9,795 nucleotides of DNA from JALHSV01 sp964553535 (GCA_964553535.1 CAZKLK010000069.1:1-9795), one strand, 5' to 3'; positions 1 through 6,944 are shown, counted from the first letter of the stretch. Numbers and translations are program-made. The notes: generated by a model from the sequence alone, not told the origin.

Positions 1-54
1 AGTGTCAGCTTCCCAAGCTGAAGGTCGCGGGTTCGAATCCCGTCGCCCGCTCCA
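1..54 (+). tRNA. tRNA-Gly (CCC), 3' part, cut by the window edge
   Basis: This is the 3' two thirds of a tRNA. The anticodon stem is 5-9/17-21 (TCAGC/GCTGA) around the 7-base loop TTCCCAA, which puts anticodon CCC at 12-14 and reads glycine codon GGG. The T arm is GCGGG/CCCGT around TTCGAAT (28-44, one G-T pair). It is followed by the 3' acceptor strand CGCCCGC (44-50), discriminator T and an encoded CCA. A U discriminator and a GC-rich acceptor fit glycine tRNAs. The D arm and 5' acceptor strand lie outside the window. It converges on the CDP-alcohol phosphatidyltransferase gene, whose stop lies 27 bases away, with no hairpin terminator visible between them. Confidence 0.93.
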
Positions 55-81
55 GAATCCCTTGAAGTTCACATTGCAGCG

Positions 82-651
82 TCAATTTTGTCTGAGCAAC
101 TTCCACACATGGACGACCCTCTGTATGACAGTTATATGCGTAAGGACAAGCATAATCCATAGAACCGGTACCACCCATCCTGTCAGCGCTGCAAATATCA
201 GAAGGATAATCCTTTCCGGTCGCTCCATAAGGCCGGTGTAACAGGATTCCCCGAGTCCTTCTGCCCTTGCCCTTGCGTAACTGATGAGGAAAGCCCCCAC
301 AAGCGTTCCTATGCTAAGAAAAGCCCCCGTATGATGATTATTGTCAGCGAGATACCAGGCGATGGCAAGAAAGAGAAAAGCATCCGAATACCTGTCCAGC
401 ACGGAATCGAGAAATGCGCCGAATTTTGTGACTTTCCCGCCTGTTCTTGCAACGATACCATCGAACATATCAAATAGGCCGCCGATCAGAATAAGGACTC
501 CGCCAAGTTTGATGTTATGGGGAATTGCGAGCGCGGCACAGAGCGTTATAAGAAAACCGGTAACGGTGAGAACATTGGGACTTACTGGAATTTTTCTTGC
601 GACACTGCTTAGCGGGACATCGAAAATGTGACCGAGCTTTGCGCCCAGCAT
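82..651 (-). CDS. CDP-alcohol phosphatidyltransferase, probable phosphatidylinositol-phosphate synthase
   Basis: This 189-residue integral membrane enzyme carries the complete CDP-alcohol phosphotransferase signature D-x2-D-G-x2-A-R-x8-G-x3-D-x3-D: Asp61, Asp64, Gly65, Ala68, Arg69, Gly78, Asp82 and Asp86. The aspartates bind the divalent metals. Hydrophobic stretches near 27-44, 49-66, 90-102, 108-124 and 147-178 fit the family's six-helix fold. The family moves a phosphatidyl group from a CDP-lipid to an alcohol. The gene directly upstream makes inositol phosphate, and the stretch after the fourth helix (SYARARAEGLG, then ERPERI) resembles bacterial phosphatidylinositol-phosphate synthases. 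The likely reaction is therefore CDP-diacylglycerol plus inositol-1-phosphate giving phosphatidylinositol phosphate; this substrate is inferred from context. The ATG directly abuts the ino1 stop (TAAATG), suggesting translational coupling. No gene for the phosphatase that would remove the phosphate is in the window. PgsA-like phosphatidylglycerophosphate synthase is the main alternative. Confidence 0.85.
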   Translation of the reverse strand: MLGAKLGHIFDVPLSSVARKIPVSPNVLTVTGFLITLCAALAIPHNIKLGGVLILIGGLFDMFDGIVARTGGKVTKFGAFLDSVLDRYSDAFLFLAIAWYLADNNHHTGAFLSIGTLVGAFLISYARARAEGLGESCYTGLMERPERIILLIFAALTGWVVPVLWIMLVLTHITVIQRVVHVWKLLRQN

Positions 652-1755
652 TTATCTCTCAATTTTTCCTTTTATGAAAGCTTCTACCATAGCCCTTGCT
701 TTTTCGTCGGGGAACTGGATCATCGGATGCTTCATGAAATAGGCCGAAGGCGATATAAGCACACCCCCTACCCCTCTGTCACGCGCGATCTTACAGCATC
801 GTATTGCGTCAATGACGACTCCGGCGCTATTCGGAGAGTCTTCAACCGAAAGTCTGAGTTCCAGGTTTACCGGAATGCCGGCGAATCCTCTTCCCTCCAT
901 TCTCAGGAAACAGATTTTATTATCCCTCAGCCACGGCACATAATCAGAAGGGCCGATATGAATGTTCTCATTGCCAAGCGGCTCACGCATCTGTGACTGC
1001 ACGGCTTCCGTCTTGGATATTTTCTTGGATCTGACTCTGTTCCTGTTCAGCATGTTTAAGAAGTCGGTATTGCCTCCGACATTCAACTGGTAGGTTTTGT
1101 CTATCTTCACGCCCCTGTCCTCAAAAAGCTTTATTAACGCTCTGTGGATTATAGTAGCGCCGACCTGGCTCTTGATGTCATCTCCGATAATGGGGATATT
1201 CCGTTTCTCAAATTTACGCGCCCATGTCTTATCCGATGCAATAAAGACCGGAACGCAATTGATAAAACTTACCCCTGTCTTCAAACAGGCTTCGGCGTAA
1301 TAAGCAGTCGCTTTTTCGGAGCCAACGGGAAGGTAGCTGACGAGAATATCGGTTTCAGTCTGCTTCAGAACGGCGGCTACATTGCACGGTTTTTTCCTTG
1401 CAACAATAAATCGCTTCTCATCAGGATAATTTCTGAAATGCGGCGATACGCCGTCAAGTATATTGCCCATCATAACCGGCGCCGTGTTATCCGGAAGCGA
1501 ATCTGTGATCGTCTTTGTGCAGTTGGGCAGCGAGTATACAGCTTCGTTGAGAGGCCTGTCGACTTTTCTCTGATCGATATCAAAGGCTGCTACAAAATCT
1601 ATATCGTCAGGCCTGTATCCGCCAAGCGAATAATGCATGAGACCGAGAGACTTGTCGGGATGCTCGCTCCCGCGCGAGCGGTAGTGGGCAACTCCCTGAA
1701 TCAATGAACTGGCGCAGTTTCCAACTCCTGCGACTGCAACTCTTATCGTCCCCAT
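652..1755 (-). CDS. ino1: Inositol-3-phosphate synthase (myo-inositol-1-phosphate synthase)
   Basis: This 367-residue cytosolic, NAD-dependent enzyme isomerises glucose-6-phosphate to 1L-myo-inositol-1-phosphate, the committed step to inositol. It is the short actinobacterial/archaeal type, much shorter than the eukaryotic form. The Rossmann nucleotide loop is at the N-terminus (VAGVGNCASSLIQG, about 8-21). The conserved block GDDIKSQVGAT at 191-201 holds a probable active-site lysine (Lys195), and GGNTDFLNM at 227-235 is the other family hallmark. Length and motifs are intact. A Shine-Dalgarno AGGTG overlaps the stop of the upstream zinc-ribbon gene, and the ATG begins 7 bases after that stop, so the two are cotranscribed and probably coupled. 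The downstream phosphatidyltransferase follows with no gap. Together they form a two-step inositol-phospholipid route. Confidence 0.95.
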   Translation of the reverse strand: MGTIRVAVAGVGNCASSLIQGVAHYRSRGSEHPDKSLGLMHYSLGGYRPDDIDFVAAFDIDQRKVDRPLNEAVYSLPNCTKTITDSLPDNTAPVMMGNILDGVSPHFRNYPDEKRFIVARKKPCNVAAVLKQTETDILVSYLPVGSEKATAYYAEACLKTGVSFINCVPVFIASDKTWARKFEKRNIPIIGDDIKSQVGATIIHRALIKLFEDRGVKIDKTYQLNVGGNTDFLNMLNRNRVRSKKISKTEAVQSQMREPLGNENIHIGPSDYVPWLRDNKICFLRMEGRGFAGIPVNLELRLSVEDSPNSAGVVIDAIRCCKIARDRGVGGVLISPSAYFMKHPMIQFPDEKARAMVEAFIKGKIER

Positions 1756-1762
1756 TAAGAAT

Positions 1763-2173
1763 TCACCTATTTTGTATGCGTTTATATAAGAGGATTATGA
1801 GATCTTCGAGCTTGATATTGAAATCCCTCAAAAGGCTGTCCACAGAATCCTCACAGTATTCCATAAAACGTTTCCAGATTCTCTGGACGGTATCCTTGTC
1901 AAGATCCGATGCATAGGCAGCCTCCCTGAAACTCATTCCTTTCAACAGATAGAGAATAACTTCCCGTATTTTGGATTCCTTTGTATGGAGACCAAAAAAG
2001 ACCGTATTCCTTCTTTCGGAGAACCTGAAATTGCACGTTCTGCATTTGAGAAGCCTTCTCCGTTCTTTCCCATATCTGTCAATAATGTATATATTCCCAA
2101 GGCCTTTTATTTTATGGTCGCTGCATGTCTCGTTCGGACAGAAATAGGCACCGGCATTCAAGGATATGTTCAT
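1763..2173 (-). CDS. Zinc-ribbon/helix-turn-helix protein, like the DNA-binding half of an IS1-type transposase
   Basis: This 136-residue protein begins with a four-cysteine zinc ribbon (Cys12-x4-Cys17 and Cys44-x2-Cys47) followed by FSERRNTVFFGL (51-62). That resembles the segment after the ribbon in IS1-related transposases. A helix-turn-helix lies at about 81-103 (SFREAAYASDLDKDTVQRIW). In those transposases the DDE catalytic domain would follow; here the protein stops after about 30 more charged residues with no DDE motif. It could be a broken transposase remnant. However, it has a clean reading frame, a near-consensus promoter just upstream and tight spacing to ino1, and no terminal inverted repeats were seen. 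That favours a domesticated regulator, perhaps of this operon. The ATG is the only one before the first cysteine, it lacks a Shine-Dalgarno site, and it sits at the predicted transcript start. The transposase resemblance is from memory of family motifs. Confidence 0.75.
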   Translation of the reverse strand: MNISLNAGAYFCPNETCSDHKIKGLGNIYIIDRYGKERRRLLKCRTCNFRFSERRNTVFFGLHTKESKIREVILYLLKGMSFREAAYASDLDKDTVQRIWKRFMEYCEDSVDSLLRDFNIKLEDLIILLYKRIQNR

Positions 2174-2179
2174 GCAGAG

Positions 2180-2208
2180 TTTATACCAGACGCGTCCTAC
2201 AATGTCAA
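2180..2208 (-). promoter_or_regulatory. Near-consensus sigma70 promoter of the zinc-ribbon/ino1 operon
   Basis: On the minus strand, -35 TTGACA (2203-2208, perfect) and -10 TATAAA (2180-2185, five of six) are separated by 17 bases. A TG one base upstream of the -10 gives an extended -10. The predicted start, about 7 bases past the -10, falls at 2173, the A of the zinc-ribbon gene's ATG, so the mRNA would be leaderless or nearly so. The 17-base spacer contains the 8-base palindrome GACGCGTC (2189-2196) at its middle. The preceding gene's stop is only about 35 bases upstream of the -35 box. Confidence 0.75.
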
Positions 2209-2242
2209 GCGAAATATCAATGAAATGGGGACAGCACGAAAA

Positions 2243-3316
2243 TCAAGCAGGCACGCTCACACCCATTTTTCTGTATAAAAGAGCATAATCAACGTGTTCC
2301 TCAACAAGTCGCATTCCCCGCTCAACCTTGCCCTTGTCCCGCAACCGAAGTCTGACGGAAAGCCTTTCAAGTTTCTTTGCAATACTGTATGTGTCTTCTC
2401 GAACCACGAGCATCGGCACATTTTTCTGTTCGGCGACTGAGAGGATTATTTCACTCGGATATAGATCGCCCGTAAGAATAAGACAAACCGACCCTGACTC
2501 TATTGCCGACAACTGTATATCAGCCCTGTCTCCTCCGACAATTACAGCATTGTTTCTCATTTTTTTAAAATACTCTATAGCTTTATCGACCTGCATTGCC
2601 CCTATCAAAAAATGTTCAACAAGATTTGAAAGTCTGTCGTGGCAGCAAAGCACCTTTCCGCCCAGCATGTCGCACAGTTCTTCAACGGTTATAGAGCCTA
2701 CTACAGGGTCATGCGGAATTATTCCTATGATATCAATCTCTTTTCGCTGAAGAAACGGCACAGTGCATTCATATGCGCTTTGCTTCAGATCAGCGGTGAC
2801 TTTATTGAGGATAACGCCGAGAAACCGTTCCTTCAGGTCTTTCCTGGCCTGGAGGACATAGTCAGCGATGTACTCGCCCTCATATTTCACAACGAGAACG
2901 ACTTTTGCATTGAGTTTCCTTATGACCTCAAGCCCCTGAAGTCCAAGGAAGCTTCCGGTGTAGATGCTTCCGTATCCGCCGATAAGCATAATATCTTTAT
3001 CCTTCGACACCTGCTTGTATGATCTTACGATCTTTGGCATGAGTCCCTTGATTTCTTTCCTGTATCCTATCACTTCCAGTTCCTGGGTAAGGACAACGGG
3101 ACATATTTCAGAAAGAGGATCCTTCAGGTCGAGAGCACGATAAACCCTCCACGCATCATTATCTGTCAGAAGGTCATTAACTTTAACAGGCAGAATGCCG
3201 ACCGGTTTTATATAGCCGATTCTGAGTCCGTCCTTTATGAATTTATGTCCGAGTCCAATAGTTATAAGCGTCTTCCCCGTATAGCCTGATGTTGACCCGA
3301 CGTACAAAGTAACCAT
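2243..3316 (-). CDS. BioD-like P-loop plus DRTGG-domain protein (phosphotransacetylase N-terminal-like)
   Basis: This 357-residue soluble protein starts with a deviant Walker A, TSGYTGKT (9-16, Lys15), like that of dethiobiotin synthetase, in a P-loop domain of about 210 residues. A DRTGG-type domain follows (about 212-320), marked by NNAVIVGGDRADIQLSAI. This two-domain layout matches the N-terminal regulatory part of long phosphotransacetylases; the phosphate-acetyltransferase catalytic domain is absent. The function is unknown. It immediately follows an ADP-forming acyl-CoA ligase gene, so a role in sensing or controlling acetyl-CoA/acetate flux is an inference. The start chosen is the ATG at 3314-3316, which has AGGAGG 8 bases upstream (3325-3330) and lies one base past the upstream stop. 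A GTG at 3323-3325 would add three residues but begins inside or against that Shine-Dalgarno site. Confidence 0.85.
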   Translation of the reverse strand: MVTLYVGSTSGYTGKTLITIGLGHKFIKDGLRIGYIKPVGILPVKVNDLLTDNDAWRVYRALDLKDPLSEICPVVLTQELEVIGYRKEIKGLMPKIVRSYKQVSKDKDIMLIGGYGSIYTGSFLGLQGLEVIRKLNAKVVLVVKYEGEYIADYVLQARKDLKERFLGVILNKVTADLKQSAYECTVPFLQRKEIDIIGIIPHDPVVGSITVEELCDMLGGKVLCCHDRLSNLVEHFLIGAMQVDKAIEYFKKMRNNAVIVGGDRADIQLSAIESGSVCLILTGDLYPSEIILSVAEQKNVPMLVVREDTYSIAKKLERLSVRLRLRDKGKVERGMRLVEEHVDYALLYRKMGVSVPA

Positions 3317-3317
3317 T

Positions 3318-5414
3318 TCATTCACCTCCTATAGTAAATCGCGCATCAATTGCTACGATACCCTTGCCACGGTCTCCGACAAGCAGAGGATTTATATCAG
3401 CCTCAATAATCTGAGGGAAATCCGCAGTCATTTGTGATAAAAGCAAAAGGGCCTTTTCGATTGCGTCAATGTCGGCTTCGGCTTCTCCTCTGACACCCCG
3501 CAAAAGAGGAAAGGATTTTACCTCCCTTATCATTTCATGGGCGTCTAACTTGCTCAGGGGGGCGATACGAAAAGAAACGTCTCTCAGAACCTCAACGTAG
3601 ATCCCGCCCATGCCGAATGCAATCATGTGTCCGAATTGCGGGTCACTGGTGATGCCCGCAATAACCTCTCGACCTTTCGGCACCATTTCCTGGACCAACA
3701 CGCCGGAAATATGAGCAGATGGAAGAACATTCCTGACGCGTGTGGTGATATCAAAGTAGGCATTTTCCACTTCTTTTTTGTTGTTCAAATTAATCTTCAC
3801 GCCGCCGATGTCGCTCTTATGCGATATCTGCGGCGAAACGATCTTCATAACAACTGGAAAGCCGATCGCCCTGGCTGCATCTATAGCCTCCTCTGAAGTC
3901 CGCGCATACAGCGTCTTGGGCTGCGAAAATCCGTAAGCATGCAAAACGTCACGGACTTCAAGTTCATACAGCCGATCACGATTTTCTCTCCGGGCTTCGT
4001 CAAAAATCCGGGCCGCCCTATCCTTGCAGCCATCAAACCGCTGAAATTTCCTTTCCGGACTGTTAAGCCAGCGGTGATAGCGATACATGGCATTCAGGGA
4101 CGACACCATTTCCTCCGGGTAACTGTAGTTCGGGACGCTGTGCTTTAAAAGCATCCTGGCAGCCGGCTCAATACGCTGTTTTCCCATAAATGATGTAAGA
4201 ATCGGCCTATCGGCGCGATCCGTAACACTGATGACGGCCCGCGCGGCAGCCTCCACATCAACAACCGCAGTTGGCGTCAGCAATACCATAATACTGTTAA
4301 TCCTCTCGTCTTTCAGAACTGTAATGAGCGCCTTCTCATACCGGTCGGCACCGGAATCTCCGAGAATATCGATAGGGTTATAAAATGATGCAACAGGCGG
4401 AAGAAAAGTTCTGAGCTCATCCACATGCTCCTTATGAAGAGGGATTAGCTGAAGATTCGATTTGTCACACGCATCCGCAGCGAGGATGCCCGGGCCGCCT
4501 GAATTTGTTATGATAGCGACATTAGGCCCTCTCGGTACCGGTTGATGCGCAAATGCCAAAGCGTAATTAAAAAGGTCATTTATCGTATGAGCCCTTATGA
4601 CGCCGCTCTGTCTAAATGCAGCGTCAAAGGCTGCCTCACGCCCGGCGAGCGCACCCGTATGGGATGAAGCTGCTTTTGCTCCGGAAGTCGTTATGCCGGA
4701 CTTAAGAATAATTACTGGCTTTTTTCGTGATACTTCCTGAGCCACATCCATAAATTTACGTCCATCGCTCACCCCCTCTATGTATCCAAGGATGACTTTG
4801 GTATTTTCATCTTCGCACAAAGCGAGCATAATGTCCGTGTCTGTTATATCCGCCTTGTTCCCCATGCTGATAAATTTTGAAAATCCAATCTCATCAGGCA
4901 ATGCGCGGTCGAGAATGGCAAGGCAAAGAGCGCCGGACTGGGAGAAGAAGCCGATACCTCCCCTCACCGGCATTCCGGCTGCAAAGGACGCATTGACAGC
5001 CGAATGAGTGTCGATCATGCCAAGACAGTTTGGGCCAATAAATCTCACCCCGGCCCGCTTTGCTCTTGCAATAAGTTCCTGCTCCATCCTCGATCCCTCG
5101 ATGCCGCTTTCTTTGAACCCCGCGGTAATGATGATAGCGGAATCGATCTTTCTGATGCCGCACTGGTCAATTACTTCCAGCACGCCTTTCGGAGGGACGA
5201 CTATAACTGCCAAAGATATTTCATCAGGCACTTCGAGAAGTGAGGGATAAGCTTTTCTGCCGAGGATCTCCGAGGCTCCGGGATTGATCGGATAGATTGC
5301 CCCGCCGAAACCGTGCTGAATAATATTTCTGAGGATATCATGCCCGATTTTTCCCGGGGTACGGGATGCGCCTATAACTGCAATCGACTGCGGGCGAAAA
5401 AAATTATCAAGCAT
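3318..5414 (-). CDS. ADP-forming acetate/acyl-CoA ligase, fused alpha-beta form
   Basis: This 698-residue NDP-forming acyl-CoA synthetase reversibly converts acyl-CoA, ADP and phosphate to the acid, CoA and ATP in the cytosol. Domains in order: a CoA-binding Rossmann domain (about 1-130, opening IAVIGASRTPGKIGHDIL); a succinyl-CoA-synthetase-like domain (about 150-290) with SQSGAL at 158-163 and the phospho-accepting His252 in SSHTGALAG; a second ligase domain (about 296-455, NSGGPGILAADA); and a C-terminal ATP-grasp domain (about 475-698) with SHKSDIGGVK containing His532, the second conserved histidine. All key residues are present and the length suits a fused enzyme. No GNAT domain is attached, unlike protein acetyltransferases of the Pat type. 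The substrate (acetate, propionate, branched or aryl acids) cannot be told from sequence. It has only a weak ribosome site and lies 48 bases behind the FmdB-like gene. Confidence 0.92.
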   Translation of the reverse strand: MLDNFFRPQSIAVIGASRTPGKIGHDILRNIIQHGFGGAIYPINPGASEILGRKAYPSLLEVPDEISLAVIVVPPKGVLEVIDQCGIRKIDSAIIITAGFKESGIEGSRMEQELIARAKRAGVRFIGPNCLGMIDTHSAVNASFAAGMPVRGGIGFFSQSGALCLAILDRALPDEIGFSKFISMGNKADITDTDIMLALCEDENTKVILGYIEGVSDGRKFMDVAQEVSRKKPVIILKSGITTSGAKAASSHTGALAGREAAFDAAFRQSGVIRAHTINDLFNYALAFAHQPVPRGPNVAIITNSGGPGILAADACDKSNLQLIPLHKEHVDELRTFLPPVASFYNPIDILGDSGADRYEKALITVLKDERINSIMVLLTPTAVVDVEAAARAVISVTDRADRPILTSFMGKQRIEPAARMLLKHSVPNYSYPEEMVSSLNAMYRYHRWLNSPERKFQRFDGCKDRAARIFDEARRENRDRLYELEVRDVLHAYGFSQPKTLYARTSEEAIDAARAIGFPVVMKIVSPQISHKSDIGGVKINLNNKKEVENAYFDITTRVRNVLPSAHISGVLVQEMVPKGREVIAGITSDPQFGHMIAFGMGGIYVEVLRDVSFRIAPLSKLDAHEMIREVKSFPLLRGVRGEAEADIDAIEKALLLLSQMTADFPQIIEADINPLLVGDRGKGIVAIDARFTIGGE
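3325..3330 (-). promoter_or_regulatory. Shine-Dalgarno AGGAGG deciding the BioD-like gene start
   Basis: AGGAGG on the minus strand lies within the last codons of the upstream acyl-CoA ligase gene. It is 8 bases before the ATG at 3316, an ideal spacing, and zero bases from the alternative GTG at 3325. It supports the ATG start and coupled translation of the two genes. Confidence 0.8.
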
Positions 5415-5462
5415 TCAATTTATAGGCTTCAGCAACGACTTTCAAATACCGGCGAAGCGGCG

Positions 5463-5630
5463 TCAGGATTTTTTGCTCGTTTTGGCGTAAAAAGGCGTCA
5501 GTTTCCTCGTTACGCTGCTGCTCTTACAGTGTTCACAGCATATTTTGGGGTTAGATTCGAATTCCCGAATAGACAAGAAAACAATGAAATCTTTTCCGCA
5601 TGCACTGCACAGAAACTCATATGCCGGCAT
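5463..5630 (-). CDS. Small FmdB-family zinc-ribbon protein
   Basis: This 55-residue protein begins MPAYEFLCSACGKDF, the hallmark start of the FmdB family (MPxYEYxCxxCGxxF). It has two CxxC knuckles (Cys8/Cys11 and Cys32/Cys35) that should bind one zinc, and a short basic tail. FmdB-type proteins are small putative regulators or zinc-ribbon accessory proteins whose biochemical role is not settled. The start is firm: AGGAGG at 5636-5641 lies 5 bases before the ATG, and an extended -10 promoter lies just upstream. It is the first gene of the unit containing the ADP-forming acyl-CoA ligase (48 bases downstream) and the BioD-like gene. It follows the M16 peptidase stop by 69 bases. The gene is easily missed by length cut-offs. 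Confidence 0.85.
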   Translation of the reverse strand: MPAYEFLCSACGKDFIVFLSIREFESNPKICCEHCKSSSVTRKLTPFYAKTSKKS

Positions 5631-5659
5631 AGGCACCTCCTAATTAAAATGTCATGAAG

Positions 5660-5689
5660 TTTATAGCATAAAATACCGGGATAACTCAA
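5660..5689 (-). promoter_or_regulatory. Candidate extended -10 promoter for fmdB-like/acyl-CoA ligase unit
   Basis: On the minus strand, -35 TTGAGT (5684-5689, four of six) and -10 TATAAA (5660-5665, five of six) have an 18-base spacer, with a TGC extended -10 immediately upstream of the -10. The predicted start near 5653 leaves a 5' leader of roughly 23 bases holding the AGGAGG ribosome site. It lies directly behind the M16 peptidase stop. It is a sequence match only. Confidence 0.5.
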
Positions 5690-5699
5690 GCTAATTCAG

Positions 5700-6944
5700 C
5701 TATATTACACCACTGAGACTATCCGCCTCAACAGGGCCATAAACGGTGAGTGCGAGCATGTCGCTGCGTATGATGCTTGCCGCGAGATCCCTCGTCTGAG
5801 CCAGCGTTATTGAATCAATCTCTTGCATAATTTCCCTTGGCGAAAAGTATCTGCCGTAATATATCTCCTGCCTGGCGATATTGTTCATCCGTCCGCTTGT
5901 TGACTCGAGTCCGAGAATAATATTACCTTTCAGTTGATTCTTTGCCCTCTGTAGCTCGCCTTCGGTGATAGTGTCACTTAAATGCCGCATTTCACGCAGA
6001 ATCAACTCAATAACTTCCCTCACCCTTTTTTTGCTAACGCCCGCGTAGATGCCCCAAAGACCCGTATCAGAGTATGAAGCGATAAAGGAATAAATGGCAT
6101 ACGCCAGTCCTCTCTTTTCCCGAATCTCCTGAAAAAGACGCGAACTTACGCCTGCTCCCAGAATAGTATTAATCGTGAAAAGACTGTAGCGGTCCTTGCT
6201 AGCCTGATGAATGCCTTTGAATCCAAGACAAATGTGTGCTTCCGAAAGCTGCTTCGTAAACACACGCATAGCGCTATGGAATCCCGGTGGTGCATCCTTC
6301 TCAGGCTCGGAACCCCTTCTGAGATTTCCAAGGTTCTTATTGAGCAATGACAGAAGATGCCCGTGATCAAAATTGCCGGCACACGATATGACTATATCCT
6401 TAGTTCCATAGTATTTTCTGATGTGGGCCAGCAAATCATCACGCGTAAATTCCCTAATTGTTTCTCTCCTGCCAAGCACAGACTGCCCTATTCCGGAATG
6501 CCCCCAAATGGTCTGATTGAAGAGGTCATGGACATAGTCATCGGGGGTATCCTCGACCATCTTTATCTCTTCCTTGATGATCTTTTTCTCTTTTTCGATA
6601 TCCTCTTCGGGAAATATGGAATGCATGAAAATATCGGATAGCAAGTCAAGCCCGTGATCCAAAAATTCATCGAGAACCTTAACATAAAAAGTTGTTGTCT
6701 CCCGAGATGTAAAGGCGTTAAGTTCTGCTCCGAGAGAATCGGTCTCAACGGCGATATCCCTGGCAGCGCGTCTCCTGGTGCCCTTAAAAAACATATGCTC
6801 GAGAAAATGAGAGATTCCGTTCAGCGTGGAAGGTTCATTGCGAGATCCGACTTTAACCCAGATTCCGACGACTACAGACCGCATGTTCTTCAGTGATTCC
6901 ATCACTACCGGGACGCCGTTTTCAAGATATTCCTTCCTAAACAT
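5700..6944 (-). CDS. M16 family zinc metallopeptidase (processing-peptidase-like)
   Basis: This 414-residue protein has the inverted zinc motif HxxEH at 46-50 (HFLEH: His46 and His50 ligands, Glu49 catalytic base). A third ligand lies in KEEIKM, most likely Glu126, 76 residues after His50 as in mitochondrial processing peptidase beta subunits. The C-terminal half carries the conserved Arg278/Tyr282 (KRGLAYAIYS) that helps bind substrate in active M16 enzymes. It should therefore be a catalytically complete M16B-type peptidase. No signal peptide is apparent, so cytosolic action on peptides is expected; the natural substrate is unknown. The codon before the ATG is an in-frame TAA, so the start cannot lie further upstream; the ribosome site is weak. 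A strong terminator separates it from pnp, so it probably has its own promoter, although rpsO-pnp-M16 order is common in Gram-negative genomes. Confidence 0.92.
   Translation of the reverse strand: MFRKEYLENGVPVVMESLKNMRSVVVGIWVKVGSRNEPSTLNGISHFLEHMFFKGTRRRAARDIAVETDSLGAELNAFTSRETTTFYVKVLDEFLDHGLDLLSDIFMHSIFPEEDIEKEKKIIKEEIKMVEDTPDDYVHDLFNQTIWGHSGIGQSVLGRRETIREFTRDDLLAHIRKYYGTKDIVISCAGNFDHGHLLSLLNKNLGNLRRGSEPEKDAPPGFHSAMRVFTKQLSEAHICLGFKGIHQASKDRYSLFTINTILGAGVSSRLFQEIREKRGLAYAIYSFIASYSDTGLWGIYAGVSKKRVREVIELILREMRHLSDTITEGELQRAKNQLKGNIILGLESTSGRMNNIARQEIYYGRYFSPREIMQEIDSITLAQTRDLAASIIRSDMLALTVYGPVEADSLSGVI

Noticed and set aside
1144..1707. Long plus-strand open frame of 187 codons opposite ino1
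   Set aside because: It is antisense to a well-conserved gene, has no convincing ribosome site or recognisable domain, and is best explained as a shadow frame.
1763..2242. Complete IS1-like insertion sequence
   Set aside because: There is no DDE catalytic domain, no terminal inverted repeats and no target duplication. Flanking genes are undisturbed, with normal operon spacing.
3323..3325. GTG as start of the BioD-like protein
   Set aside because: It lies against the AGGAGG with no spacing, whereas the ATG at 3314-3316 has an ideal 8-base spacing and begins the conserved P-loop domain at its usual distance.
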